Positions 12,863 to 24,369 of a DNA stretch of 64,000 bases are shown piece by piece. How positions within the stretch are numbered: the first letter of the stretch is position 1; the number at the start of each line of letters is the position of its first letter. The position numbers were made by a program, and so were the translations under genes. Source of the DNA: Icerya purchasi (taxonomy: Eukaryota > Arthropoda > Insecta > Hemiptera > Monophlebidae); contig CM077115.1 of NCBI GenBank assembly GCA_039619475.1, positions 505,383,352-505,447,351 of the forward strand. The letters are read 5' to 3'. The notes under the pieces were generated by a model. That model did no database searches. It saw only the letters and a list, made by a program, of their open reading frames with translations, and was not told where the DNA came from.

Positions 12863-13385
12863 AAAGTGTAATTGTGTACGGTAAACGAAAAAAAGGATGT
12901 TCAATTCAACCGTGTGATATATTTTCTGACGGTATTTTTGCACTGTCCCGATTTCGATGGTGATTGATATTATTATTTCCTTTCATTTTTTGTGTAAAAC
13001 TTATTTAGCTTTTTTTATATATTTTTTTATTAATTAATCGTTGAATTCTCTCTTAATAAAAAAGAGATTTGGTCAACTATTTGATGTTTTTATTTATTTT
13101 TTCTTCTTTTTATGTTTGATTTAAAAATTCGAAAACAATTTCAATGTTAATCAGATAGGCGGAAAGAATTAAATATTAAGAATACTGGAATAGTATTTGA
13201 AAATCCCTGTTCGCTTCTTTCGCGTCGTGCCTTAGCGACACAGCTGTCAGTTGTACATTAGATGAAATTTGTTTCACAGAGAAAAATTATATAATTTTTA
13301 TAATAAATTGCAATTTACAGGAGTATTCGTTTATAATAGTGTGTAGAGGTATAAACAATTAATATTTTGATAGTTTAACAATTAT

Positions 13386-13502
13386 CAGTGCTGCGGGATG
13401 CAGCCGATCAAGCGCGGGAAGCCTCCTTGGAAGTTGATGAATAAAGCGAACAAAAAGCGGAACGCTGCCCCTCCCGCAGTTTATTTAAAAACTTATCTTT
13501 AA
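13386..13502 (+). other. GC-rich island with coding-like frames
   Basis: This 100-bp island stands out from its AT-rich surroundings. It is bounded by the inverted words CTGCGGGA (13391-13398) and TCCCGCAG (13472-13479). One frame from ATG 13398 gives a basic 34-residue peptide beginning MQPIKRGKPPWKL. Another, after a fair acceptor at about 13386, gives LRDAADQAREASLEVDE and then a stop. It could be a small exon, an exon relic or a structured RNA, and I cannot choose between them. Confidence 0.25.
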
Positions 13503-15082
13503 ATAAAATTATCTTTCTAGAATTAAATTTCTATTTTAAATTTTAATTTTGTGGAACTCTGTTGATTATATGAATAAGAAGAATTTATTTCAAAAATATG
13601 ATTTATAGTCTTATTTTTTTCAGATTTCTGTGAAACATTTAACCGTGATTATAAGAGTTGTGATATAAATTTCCATATTTTACTGGGAAATGAGTCCATT
13701 TTCACACACTTCAAATTTAATAAAAGGCTTTTTTCTTCTGCGTAAATCATTAAAAGATAATTGTAAATATATAATATGGTGAGTTTTAAAGTCTGAAATT
13801 TTTTTTTCCCCCGGAAAATTTTCAGAAAATAAAGCTAAGTTCGCTTTTTTTTAAAAAAAAAAAAATATATTGAAATAATTAAATTTCCTGCGTTTAAATT
13901 TAAAAAGAAAATGACTTATATTTTAGGATGTAAGTGCACAGCTGACGCTTATAATTTTAATTTTTAAGTTTATGTTGGGGGCGATATTTTGTAACTTTTT
14001 ATTATTCTATCAAAAGGAAAATGGTAAGTATTTCCCTGAAATTCGAAATATTTCTGGTATAATTTGTTTTTTTGCATTTATTACTCTGTAAAGACTGTAG
14101 TTTGTGTTTTTAATGAAATAATTATTTATTAAGTAATTTTTGATATATCGGTAAATCTATTGATCAGAATCCAAATACTTCATATGTAACGGTATCTTAT
14201 GTCTTAGACTTACGAATAATAATTTTTCCCGAAGATGCTTGTAATGTCTAGAATTACCAAGTCGTCATCAACGAAGCCTTTTTTACTTCCTGAGGTCAGA
14301 CCACCTTTTTAGATATACTTAAAATGAATTTATTTTAATAGTGAGTACTTTCAATGAAATTTCTATTATTATTATTTTTTTTTGTTTAGTTATCTGACGA
14401 AACCTTAATACAGAAACTATGTATCAGTTGCCGAAAAAGGAAACAACATCTCTTTTCATATTTTTTTATAGTTTGAAATTTGAAGTATTTCATTATGTTG
14501 GAGACTTGGATTTTTGTGAAGTATTAAATATATGTATCTATATATTATTCTCGATGGTTGCGAGAATGGGGTAATGCTTTTGGATTTTTCGTTGATGTGT
14601 TTTTCAGAGCTTTTGGAATTATTAATTTGATTTATAGGTAAAAATACGGAACAACTCCGTGGATTTTACGGTAATAACATAATGATATATAATTTCGATT
14701 CAAAATTTTGAAGGTAACTTTTATAGAAATTAAAAAAAAATAATACCGTACCGTTCCATTCGCACCTATTATGTTAAAAAACAAATTGAATATTAACAAT
14801 TATTAAATTAAAGGAAAGAAAAGATTCAATTTAAGCTTAATGATTTAGAACCGTTTTTATGTTAATGAAGTTTGAAAAACAATAATTGTTAAAAAGCACT
14901 ATGAAATTTTATTAATCGAAGAACTAAAAAAAAAAAAAGCGATAATTTTAATTTCATTTAATACTTCTAATTTGTGTAAAGTTAAATATATGTAATATGT
15001 TATATTAAAGTAAGGGAGGTTATAGTAACACTTAAATTTGGTATAACGCGGTGTCAAAGTTTTATCTAAATTTAAAATTGTA

Positions 15083-15984
15083 CGAGGGGCGTTTCAAAAG
15101 TCTCCGCCATGCTTTTAGATCTCAACTTGTGGTAACACTGGCGAGATAAACAATACAACGTTATTATATTCGAGACAATTATGAGAGTAAATGGTAAACA
15201 TTTTAAGGTCCTAATTAGCACGCCGTCAGTGTTCGTTTAACCATGGAGCTACCACTACAGTGCGCGACCGACTTTTGTGAACAACGTGCAGTCGTTAGCT
15301 CGTTACGAAAAATTTTTCGGGTAAAAAAATACACGGCGAGTTGAAAAATACTCGTGAATGGATTCAGCACTTTAAACCACGAATATCCGATACCATGGTG
15401 TGGAGACGGGTAAATTCACCGCGGCCGAAAAAATGCAAGTCAGAGAAGTCTGTGAAGAAGAGCCCTCTTTTGATTGAATTTATGCCTCGAGGTACCACCA
15501 TAAACTTCGATAGTTACTGCCAAACGTTGAATAATTTGAAAAAAACCATAAAAAAAAACAAGCGACCGGACCTTTTGGCGAAAAAACCAATCTTGATCTC
15601 TCGCGCTACGCTCCAGCATATCGAAAAATGGAAATGGATGGTCTTCGAACAACCACAATAATCACCGTACCTTGATCCGTCTGATTTTCATCTTTTCCTC
15701 TTGTTGAAACGGGTTTTGGGTACACAACGATTCAACAACGATGACGAATAATTCAAGAACAACCTGATAAATTAGTTACAAAAGTTGGACGCGCAGCAGT
15801 ACCAGCTCGGCATAGAAAACCTCGTTTATCGTTACGACAAATATTTAAATAATGACGGCGATTATATCGAGAAATAAAGAATTTCATGACGAATCGAAAG
15901 CTGAGTTCATTTTTTTTATAGCTCAATCAGGGGGGGGGGGACTTTTCCACAGAGTAGTGGCGGAGACTTTTGAAACGCCCCTCG
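15083..15984 (+). mobile_element. Internally deleted mariner element (902 bp)
   Basis: Perfect 27-bp terminal inverted repeats (15083-15109 and 15958-15984, starting CGAGGGGCGTTTCAAAAG) are flanked by TA on both sides. The repeat sequence differs from that of the element at 8937, so this is another lineage. The inside keeps parts of a mariner transposase and lacks about 400 bp. Confidence 0.93.
15341..15877 (+). pseudogene. Mariner transposase fragments
   Basis: The frame 15341-15661 contains a recognisable middle block (EFMPRGTTINFDSYCQTLNN, then KKTIKKNKRP), the part preceding the second catalytic aspartate. Past the TAA at 15659-15661, translation resembles the end of the family: DPSDFHLF, TQRFNNDD and a YIEK end near 15874. 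The N-terminal DNA-binding domain and the first two aspartates are missing or disrupted, so no active enzyme is possible. Confidence 0.85.
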
Positions 15985-16105
15985 TATAGAGTTGTGGGCT
16001 CGACTATAATTTTCTTATAAAGCAGTCCTTTATGCATATGTTTGAGATACGTTTTGGTTTTTCCAACGTTTTTACTCGGGCTATTACTTACGTGTTTACA
16101 TTTTT

Positions 16106-16325
16106 TTTTTTGCTGTTTTTAGACGAATGGGGGGTAATTTTTAGCCGTAATTTTTTTGATTTTATGACAAAGCTTCTGCATTTTATTTTATATTTTGAAT
16201 TTCACTTTTAAAGAGTTATCAAGTGATGAGTTATGAATTTTTAAGTGATTTTTGAGGTCGTTTTAAATTCCATATTATACAAGTATATTCTTGACGGTTT
16301 TCTGGGTTTCTTCAGTGCTAATAGA
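16106..16325 (-). repeat. Dispersed repeat, family D copy 1
   Basis: The reverse complement of this stretch matches 26566-26760 closely. The shared words include AAACCGTCAAGAATATA, AAACGACCTCAAAAATCACT and TGAAATTCAAAATATAAA in the same order. It contains CGAATGGGGGGTA at 16124-16136, which also ends family A copies at 23266 and 24144. The class is unknown. Confidence 0.65.
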
Positions 16326-16964
16326 AAAATGTTTAAATTGAAGTTTTTGATTGTTTCAATGCTTTAGAGTGTTGACTGTTAAGCGATTTATTAAATTATT
16401 CAAAATAGATATTGAAACTGAAATCGGAAAAACTATTTATCCAGAACTACAATCTGAAAAAAGATTGTTTTGCGCCACTTTCAAACATTTTATGTCTCGA
16501 TGATAATGATATCGGAAAACGTTGTTTTTTCTTTGTTCATTACATTATTACATATATTTATTCAACAGTTGCATTCACACAGTGGCTAGGGTAGTATTTA
16601 TTCATTTATTTCTTTTATTTATATGTGTCGCTAAAGTGACAAAGCAACTTTTTTCTTCTATATTTGTTAATACAGTGCCCGCGTTGTATGAATCTTAGCT
16701 AGAATTACTAAAATATGCGCGTACTCCCGTATGTATACACAAGGCGGCCGTAAAATAAATTCCGTTTTAAAATGAGAAAAAAAATATTAATTAAAAAACG
16801 CTTCTTGTTACATTGTTCGGTTCGTTTTTACAAAGAATCGGGATGATAAACCAGTATAGAGTAAAATTATTAAAAAAGTACAATATTCAGCTTAATTAAT
16901 TATGGCTTATTTTTAAAAAGAGCTACGGCGTTGTCTGTAATATGTCGATATTAAAGAATACATT

Positions 16965-16970
16965 TTTATT
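16965..16970 (-). terminator. Polyadenylation signal of the cysteine-rich gene
   Basis: On the minus strand AATAAA occurs about 50 bases after the stop codon at 17021-17023. This position fits and supports the reading frame being a real gene. Confidence 0.5.
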
Positions 16971-17020
16971 TTCCCTATCTAAAAAACGTATTCTGTCGGT
17001 AGTGTGATCCACGTAACGCG

Positions 17021-17707
17021 CTACCAACATTGTTCGCCGCCTCTCCGAGTAACGAGCCTCTTTAGCAGACCAACGTTTTGGCCGGCCAGATCGGCTAGTC
17101 GGTCCGTTTCTTTCTTGGTAACAGTCGAACAAGGATTCCAGTAACGATCGGCCTTGTCCCGTAACACCTTTTTCCCGTCTTTATCGACGACTAAATGATT
17201 GTACTCCTCCGGCTTGATACATTCGTGCTTACGGTAGTAGCCGCGGCAAGGCGGTAAACAGTATTCACAAATGTTACACGGAGGCTCGTTGTTGATGGTT
17301 CTGAAATAGCATTCTTCTTTGGTCAAAAACTTTTTAGCCACTTCTCCGAATGTGGCCATATATTGCGATATCGGCGTACAGCAGTCTTTCCGATGAATGG
17401 TCGGATCTAATCTCGGTTTAAATCCGGCTCCAAGCTCGTCGCAGAGGAATTCTCGGTTACACCATTGCACCGTGGTCGGTACAACTGTAGGTCCGCAAGA
17501 TGGAGACGCGTGGCGTTTACCCTGGTCGCATTTTATCGGCAGTTCACCGGCGCAAAGGTTTCGCGATTGTTCGCCCTTTAACTTCGGACAGTAATCGGTA
17601 CCGTTATTTGTTTTGGAAGTTGCAGAGGAACTAGCTTGAAGTTGAGATGATTGAGCTTGTTTTTCGCTGCTGAATTTTTTCTCGTTCGTTTGTTGCGAAT
17701 GTTTCAT
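17021..17707 (-). CDS. Cysteine-rich hypothetical protein, intronless
   Basis: I do not recognise a family. From the ATG at 17705-17707 the frame encodes 228 residues. The frame stays open 12 codons further upstream without another ATG, so an upstream exon joined near 17745 is possible. The first 35 or so residues are rich in Ser, Gln and Lys and probably disordered. The rest has about 17 cysteines in pairs and small clusters (KDCCTP, PCNICEYCLPPC, RYWNPC, ending EQCW), which suggests disulphide bonding or metal binding. No signal peptide or membrane segment is evident. A poly(A) signal follows 50 bases after the stop. The frame lies on the opposite strand to AGXT2, 4.3 kb beyond it, with no transposon ends around it. 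Composition and codon use look like coding sequence. An overlapping minus frame at 16923-17132 reads basic peptide but is probably a shadow. Confidence 0.7.
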   Translation of the reverse strand: MKHSQQTNEKKFSSEKQAQSSQLQASSSATSKTNNGTDYCPKLKGEQSRNLCAGELPIKCDQGKRHASPSCGPTVVPTTVQWCNREFLCDELGAGFKPRLDPTIHRKDCCTPISQYMATFGEVAKKFLTKEECYFRTINNEPPCNICEYCLPPCRGYYRKHECIKPEEYNHLVVDKDGKKVLRDKADRYWNPCSTVTKKETDRLADLAGQNVGLLKRLVTRRGGEQCW

Positions 17708-17743
17708 TTTCGTATTGCTAGGTATCTCGCTAGGCTGAATCAA

Positions 17744-19408
17744 TTGATTTGTTTTAAATAGTAATTACTACTGTTGCATTAAAAAGGAATGATCAATTTC
17801 ATACTTTGTCGCGAACAGTATAAGGTTCCTTTTTTCATTACTATGCAATCGGTTTTTATTTATCATCATTTTTAATAAGCTCATCGAAAATTTTTTGACT
17901 TATTTTTTTCTAGTAAAAGCTTCTCTTTATTAATACGTTAACGTGTCTTATTCAATGGTGGTCGCGCAATTATTCAAATCGTACTCGGCGTTGTTCGGCC
18001 GGCTCTTAAGCTAGTGTCGGCGCTTTAGTTTCGAGGCGATTTTCACCTCAAAATTTCTTTTTCGATTTGAAGAGCAAATTAACACTTAATCGTTTAATTT
18101 TTAATACCTTTTGATCCTCGTTTACAACGGTTACGTACCAACAATTACGCGTTAAAAAAATAGTTTACAAAGTTTCACAGGATCTCGGAGTTTATCACAC
18201 CCTCTGGAACGTTACTCCTTAAACGTAAAAATATTTTAAAGCGGGAATAATGGGTACGTCTATTTTATTAAATTTTTGGAACATTTTAAAAAAATATTGC
18301 GCATTTCGGAAACAAAACCGCATTTATCGTGAAATTGTTAAAAGTTGAAACGCAATGTGTCAACCGATGATACATGTTCTAAATATGCGAATAAAAATTA
18401 AAATTGCTTCTTTAACGGATGAATAATTTTTTCTGCATTTTACTTATACTTTTTTATTTAAGTTGAACAGAGCCGTTGTCAATATCGAAATGAAAAGTTT
18501 CCAAAAATTTAACGACATTGTAGGGGATTTTTTATATGCAAGATATATAGTGCAAACTATGGTTCGGTAGTTTTCGTCAGAAAAACAATTAAATATAGAG
18601 AAGAACCGAAACAATATACTTAAATTTATACAAAACATAATAATAATAAAAGAAATACGTTTAATTTTGAAAATAACGGATTGATCTTGTAATTTTGTGT
18701 GTGCGAGTGGGTACCGTGTTCTTCGTCATACAGGAAAGTGTATTTAAGTAATATTTATATAGAATTCAGTTTCGAAAGATCTGCTAAAATGCAACATAAT
18801 TATTAACAATTAAAGACTTATTTTGGAAGAAATGTGCGCATTTTTAAACCTTTCATTATTTAATATGGGAGATAACGAACAATTATTATATAAATACGAA
18901 TTATAAAATATATTTTAAATCGAATACCTTTTTCTATTTATAATGTAATTTTAATTTATATAAAACGGTAAAATTGAAAATTTAACATCACTTTTATTTT
19001 GAAAGAAGTATTTGCTTTTTTCTATTTTGTATGGTGCGCGCCCATCAACGAATGTATTACTACAAACTGTAATTTTTGATAAATAACGATTCACTTCATC
19101 TTTTCTAAACTCGCTTATTATTTTGAACAGAATTTAGTAAACGTGTATTTATATTAATATTTTAATACGGATTTTGGTATTAAACAATTTTGCACCTTCG
19201 TTAAATTCAAGTTATTTCCTACTAAAATATTATGATATATTCATTATCATTTTTGGAAATCTCATTGCTTTATCATCGCAATCATCTGTTTTTTTATTCC
19301 TTATTCATCATTTTCATCACATCGTGCCTTTATTCTATAAACCTGAAGCCTTTTCCCGTGGCTTCCGTTAAAACCCATTTGTTTTTTTTTTTTTCATATA
19401 TACACAAA
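17744..19408. other. Intergenic DNA upstream of the cysteine-rich gene
   Basis: AT-rich sequence with no convincing exon. The promoter of the minus-strand gene should lie in the first part, but no clear TATA or initiator could be singled out. 19220-19380 is weakly similar to 20690-20800, suggesting an old repeat. Confidence 0.4.
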
Positions 19409-20306
19409 GGTTGTCTCATAAAGACAGAGACCAACGCTGGCGTCGTGCCATCGCGCATCGAATCGACTTGGCACCTATGCCATCGTGTAGAGCATTCATT
19501 TCTGTCACCATAGCAATAAGAAGTAACAGAATCCGTTCAGTAATCGTCACGCAGTGCGAGTTAAAAAAGACGTGTACGCGCTAACCCTACAGGTTTTTTA
19601 CATATGTGAATGTGAGTAAGGCGAGTGTTGAAACGGAGCAGCGTTACGCGATCAAGTATTGTGTTCGGCGTGGTTTACCGACATGGAAACTCTCCAAGAA
19701 CTTACGGAAGTGTTTAAAGATGATGTTTTAGGCCGGAGAACAATTTTGAGGTGGCATAAGCACTTCCTCGCGTCCTTAGAGCAACGCCCGAAGAAGAATT
19801 CAGGAAAACGATAAAAAGTGGCAGGATCGAATGCGCCAATGTATCAAGAACGAAGGACGTTATTTCGAACGCGGTTTAGGTTTACGCGATAGTATTAGCG
19901 ATAGCGATTGATTTTTTTTTCGATTTTGTGTGATTTTGTACTTCCAGAAAAATAAAAATTTTAAAATATCAAGTTTTCATCTTCATTTCACTTCAGCAAG
20001 ATCGTCATAACTCATTCAATTTTCGACCGGCAGACTTCACCAAGCGCCCATTTTATAGCCAATTAAATTCTCTACATACATAAAAAAGTCAAAAAAACTC
20101 GCGCGCGCGCATTTAAAAAACCTGTAGGGTCAGAGCAAAGTAGGTCGCGTAAAATGCCCATAATTTGGACAATTTTTAAGTTACAGATTTCAAATTGGTT
20201 TCATTTTGTAGTCAGAAGATTGATCTTGATGTCAATATATTCGCCAAGTCGATGCGGTGCACGACGGCGCGACGCCAGCGTTGGTCTCTGTCTTTATGAG
20301 ACAACC
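19409..20306 (+). mobile_element. Internally deleted mariner-like element with long terminal repeats (898 bp)
   Basis: The first 37 bases, starting GGTTGTCTCATAAAGACAGA, are perfectly inverted at the other end (to 20306). The match continues imperfectly for about 30 more bases. A second, subterminal inverted pair, ACCCTACAGGTTTTTTA, lies at 19584-19600 and 20114-20130. The right flank is TA and the left flank AA, so the target site has mutated. The coding remnant is at about 19625-19910. Confidence 0.85.
19625..19912 (+). pseudogene. Mariner transposase N-terminus joined to C-terminus
   Basis: The start reads TEQRYAIKYCVRRG and, after a frame change, LTEVFKDDVLGRRTILRWHKHF, which is the helix-turn-helix region of mariner transposases. 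Shortly after, KKWQDRMRQCIKNEGRYFER is the usual C-terminal end. Everything between, including all three catalytic aspartates, is gone. It is therefore a deletion derivative that could only be moved by another enzyme. Confidence 0.8.
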
Positions 20307-21702
20307 TACGTATATATGTATGTATGATGAATTTCGTATTTCCACTAAAGATTTATTTCTGCTATTCAGTTTCTTTTAGGAATATTACTAAATTAAAACA
20401 AACATTAAGTACATTTCGCGGTAGCAAATCTCGAGATTTAAATTTAAATAATATTTCCAATAGCAACTTTTAAAACTTCTCTGCAGGATTCTTTATTAAT
20501 TACTAAATTGCGTATTGAAATATTTAAAAAAAATGAAAAGGTGTTATTATAAACAGTTATTTATAATGTAAAACTTTCGGTAATTAATTATTTGGGAATA
20601 TAATTTCGTTATAAAACGGCTTCTCGCTATTTTGTTTGCTAAACTACTTAATAGAGTGAACTAAGCTTCATTTCTGAAAATGAAATTGCTTTCATCATTA
20701 TAATCATGTGCTTTTTACTCTTTTTTGACCATTCCATTTTCCCCGTACTCTTATTCTATAAATTGTCCATTTACTTTCCTGCTGGCATCCTTGGGCTTTT
20801 AACTATGTAACGTTTTTAATTAATTCTCTAGAAAACATATTTAACACCCTCCAACAAAAAGCGGCCTTCACATTCAGCTGAAGATTCTTAGTAATATAAT
20901 CTGTGACCGTCGCAATCTAACAAAAAGTTTCGCTCAACTAAAAATTACACACCGCCATCATCTTGAAAATATATAAAATCAACAACTGACACATAGTTCT
21001 CTTTCTTTACTTTACGCACGTGCAATACTCTACGTTATCAATTGGTACGCTAATCTCACCCATAAAATTACATATTTAAGATGCTCTCCATCCGCATAGC
21101 CGTTTTGTTCTACAGCTCTAACGTCTTCCTCGAACATTTTATAAAAATTAATTTATTACCACAACAGCAAACCAGAATAGTTGGACATGGATTTGAAATT
21201 TGAATATAAATAATATTTTTGCTAGCAACTATTAAAAGTTCTTCTGTAAAAAATAATATAAATCACTTAATTCTTTAAAATCTCCTCCCTACCTAGGTTA
21301 GAAGCGCGGCTTGTACATTTAGATTCTGTCATTGAGATTCGATGATTTGAGTATCGGAAAAAAGGAGAAGAGACGGAACACGGTGTAAAAACACCGTTGT
21401 TTACCGCAGTAATCATTTTATTTAAATCTTTACGTTTAATTTATATTTGCTATGGTGGCAGTGGTTTCATCTTAAAATATTTACCATATGGTTTTATTTT
21501 ATTGAGACTACTTTACCTTAAAACCTCCATAGTTGGGCTAAATCACACCAGAAACTTAAAAATTATACACTAAAACCTTCCACGGGAATTAGTCTATCTG
21601 CTGGTGAAAAAAGTCGATTCGGGAGTTCATGAGATTAGCGCGCACAGATAAACAGGCAAATTTTCCGACTTTCATCGACAAATGTATATATATATATATA
21701 TA
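20307..21702. repeat. Degenerate repeated blocks in AT-rich DNA
   Basis: Two diverged blocks share words in order. 20430-20510 resembles 21185-21270 (GATTTAAATTTAAATAATAT and TAGCAACT-type words), and 20690-20800 resembles 19255-19370. They look like remains of an old dispersed or tandem repeat. No coding stretch was seen. Confidence 0.3.
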
Positions 21703-22044
21703 CTAGCTGACCCAGCCACGCGTTGCTGTGGCTTAGTAGTTATAATAGATCAAATTAATTTTTTACTTATTATTTTGATGCAACCAAATTAATTTTTACT
21801 AATAAACCTGAAATTATTTAGCCGATTTTGAATCATATGTAGGGAATGAAATTATCCAACTAATATAATACGCTTATTGAATTTACATTTTATTTACCTA
21901 ATCTTGAACTTTAATCTGTAATCAATGACTTATTTGCACAATATACTAAATAAATTAGTTACATAAAAATTAAATGCTATAAATGAGGCAGATAACATTG
22001 GTTTCGAACTATTAGTTATATTATTTTGTAAAACTGAAAATTAT

Positions 22045-22245
22045 CTAAGCACTAATTTGTGCACAATGTTCTTGGTCAACCTGTCTTTTGCTAACACGAA
22101 TAGACTTGATGGTGTTCCCACACGTGAGCAGGCAACATGCGTTTACTCTCGCAATTTCTTCTTCTGATTCAGTAGCTCTCATAACACGCATACGCCGTGT
22201 ATTTCTGCTACGCGCATTGTTGAGGTTCGATTGTCTCCGCGGCAT
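22045..22245 (-). pseudogene. Short basic ORF like the N-terminus of Helitron proteins
   Basis: The frame begins MPRRQSNLNNARSRNTRRMR and runs 66 codons, continuing RATESEEEIARVNA. Arginine-rich openings with repeated ATESEE-type words are known to me from the N-terminal part of insect Helitron replicase-helicase proteins and related ORFs. No Rep or helicase motif follows, so at most this is a truncated remnant. Confidence 0.4.
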
Positions 22246-22480
22246 TATCTTATACTGAAATATAAAGCAACTTAGATGCCCAACAATGTCAAAGAGTTGT
22301 ACCAGTGCCACACTATTGTTGTCGGAATATTGAAATAATTTTTTTTTTTTTTTTTTTTTTTATCAAGGCAGGACGTTTATTAAATACACTGAAATATAAA
22401 TAAATTAAATGCCGCTCATAATAAAATTGTCAAAATTTATTTTATTTAATATAACAAATATTTATGTAAATAATTAAAGC

Positions 22481-22863
22481 AAAAAGTAATAGCCAACAAT
22501 TAAATTTGTTTTTTTTTAATTGATTGAATAAATTATTTAATATAACAAATATTATGTAAATAATTAAAACAAAGAGTATCCTATCTGTTAAGTTGGACCA
22601 AATTGCATGTACTTTCAAAATTTTATAAAAATCGGTTAAGTAAATTCCGAGTTTATCCTGCACAAACATAGTAAAAAGTAATAGCCAACAATTAAATTTG
22701 TTTTTTTTTAATTGATTGATTAAATTATTTAATATAACAAATATTTATGTAAATAATTAAAACAAAAAGTATCCGATCTGTTAAGTTGGACCAAATTGCA
22801 TGTACTTTCAAAATTTTATAAAAATCGGTTAAGTAAATTCCGAGTTTATCCTGCACAAACATA
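22481..22863 (-). repeat. 192-bp tandem duplication inside the Helitron-type element
   Basis: Units start at 22481 and 22673 and are nearly identical. Both hold AGTAATAGCCAACAATTAAA and CCGAGTTTATCCTGCACAAA. A partial third unit precedes them at about 22450-22480. The duplication sits at the 5' side of the element on the minus strand. Confidence 0.85.
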
Positions 22864-22899
22864 AAGACACGGGAGTTTTATATATATATATATATATAA

Positions 22900-23300
22900 A
22901 CTCGGCCATTTTGGCCTCGCAAGGGGCTGTGCCCCTTGACCCCACTTGCTTTTATTTCTGTCTCTTTCTCTCCTATACTTTGTATAAAATGATCAAAATT
23001 TACAACGTAATTCTTACTGGCATCAACACACAAAAAATAACATAACTACAAAAATCTTATTCTAACATTTAACTTCCGTTATATAAAATAAGACATTTTT
23101 TCGTTACATTTTTCGTTACATATTTCATTACATAAAATTGTGACATTTTTTAAATAACAATAACAAAAATCCTATAAAATATAACTAACGTTACATAATA
23201 TTGGGACATTTTTCTGGGACATTTTTTTGGGACATTTAGCGTTACATAAAATTGGGACATTTTTTCGAATGGGGGGTAGCCTAAGAATTACGTTGTAATT
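22900..23300 (+). repeat. (TA)n-linked hairpin repeat, family A copy 1
   Basis: The copy starts directly after a (TA)n tract with ACTCGGCCATTTTGGCC. It carries a perfect hairpin CAAGGGGCTGTGCCCCTTG (22920-22938) and then several GTTACATAAAATTGGGACAT repeats. It ends GAATGGGGGGTAGCC and AATTACGTTGTAATT before another (TA)n tract. Further copies are at 23823-24180 and, inverted, 45861-46146. No reading frame is present. The class is unknown. Confidence 0.75.
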
Positions 23301-23822
23301 TATATATATATATAGATAAGCATATAAAAAAAGGATGTAAAATACAAAAAATTATAATTATCACTTGAAAAGCGTAAACGATATTTATTTTTATCCAGAT
23401 ATCGTATCGGCAACGGGTACCGCTGATATAATACCGGCTCATTTATGATTATACACTTGTGAGATTATTTTGATTCACTTCAGATTTAACCAGAATGTAT
23501 TGATCCTCGCAGTTCATTTATTGCTGTTAAATTGCTTTTTTAAGATGGGCCAGTTGTTTCTGTCGTGTTTTAAGCCAAGATTACTATCTCGGAATGAAGT
23601 GAATATCAATGTTAGTTAAGTACCGTTATTGTGTTTCCGAAGGGTTAAATGGATTTATTATAAGCGGAAAATGCGGGATATTTTCAAAATTTCAGAATTA
23701 AGTGAAAAAAACGAGAAACTGACAACGGTTTACTATGGACGTTGAAATTTTATAATATACCTTTTCACGCGATCAAAAAAGAAATTTTCAGGAGAAGTTT
23801 TACTATATATGTACATATATAT
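23301..23822. other. Unassigned spacer between two family A copies
   Basis: About 500 bp of AT-rich DNA without a reading frame or repeat that I can identify. Confidence 0.4.
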
Positions 23823-24180
23823 ACTCGGTCATTTTGCCCTCGCAAAGGGCTGTGCCCCTTGACCCCTCTTGCTTTCATTTATGTTTCTTTCTCTTCTATA
23901 CTTTGTATAAAATGATCAAAATTTACAACGTAATTCTTACTGGCACCAACACAAAAAGAAAAACAAAACATAATCACAAAAATCCTATCTTAACATTTAA
24001 CTTTCATTATATAAAATTAAGATATTGTTTCATTACATTATTCGTTACATATTTCATTACATCAAATTGTGACATTTTTTAAATAACAATAACAAAAGTC
24101 CTATAAAATATAACAAACGTTACATAAAATTGGGACATTTTTTCGAATGGGGGGTAGCCTAAGAATTACATTGTAATTAA
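23823..24180 (+). repeat. (TA)n-linked hairpin repeat, family A copy 2
   Basis: It has the same start, hairpin region and end as the copy at 22900, with the hairpin slightly altered (CAAAGGGCTGTGCCCCTTG). It lacks one block of the internal GGGACAT repeats, making it about 40 bp shorter. It is flanked on both sides by TATATA. Confidence 0.75.
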
Positions 24181-24189
24181 TATATATAA

Positions 24190-24346
24190 ATGGGAGTCAT
24201 CGGGACCAGAATTGTCTAAGACCAGCAGAAATGGTAAAAATTAGTGGATGGACAACGGACCACCTAATCTGGAATTCAATTCAAGAAGAGGCTACACCAT
24301 GAAATACTGGTTCATCAGCTGACGAATAATAATAATAATAATAATA
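24190..24346 (+). repeat. Probable LINE 3' end with (AAT)n tail
   Basis: A block containing GGGACCAGAATTGTC, GACAACGGACCACC and ATACTGGTTCATCAGCTGAC leads directly into an (AAT)n tract. This arrangement is common at 3' ends of insect LINEs. The coding part is missing, so the clade cannot be named. Confidence 0.4.
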
Positions 24347-24369
24347 TATGTATATATATATATACAGTG

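Larger units (their letters stand above)
12682..15082. other. AGXT2 3' UTR and intergenic DNA
   Basis: AT-rich DNA follows the AGXT2 stop. The exception is a GC-richer island at 13386-13502, listed separately. No other open coding stretch, repeat end or RNA gene was seen. Confidence 0.5.
21703..22874 (-). mobile_element. Helitron-type element, probably non-autonomous
   Basis: Read on the minus strand, the element ends in CTAG (21706 to 21703) followed by T. Seven bases before it is a hairpin with a 6-bp stem AGCCAC/GTGGCT and an 8-base loop (21714-21733). This is the expected Helitron 3' end, and the GGGTCAGCTAG wording is familiar from insect Helitrons. The opposite end is a stretch of the kind ATCGGTTAAG then CACAAACATA, with a candidate TC start at 22874-22873. 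The preceding base is C rather than the usual A, so the exact 5' end is uncertain. It contains a short basic reading frame and a 192-bp duplication. Confidence 0.65.

Noticed and set aside
17021..17132. Frameshift extension of the cysteine-rich protein into the overlapping frame 16923-17132
   Set aside because: The main frame ends naturally and is followed by a poly(A) signal, so no frameshift is needed.
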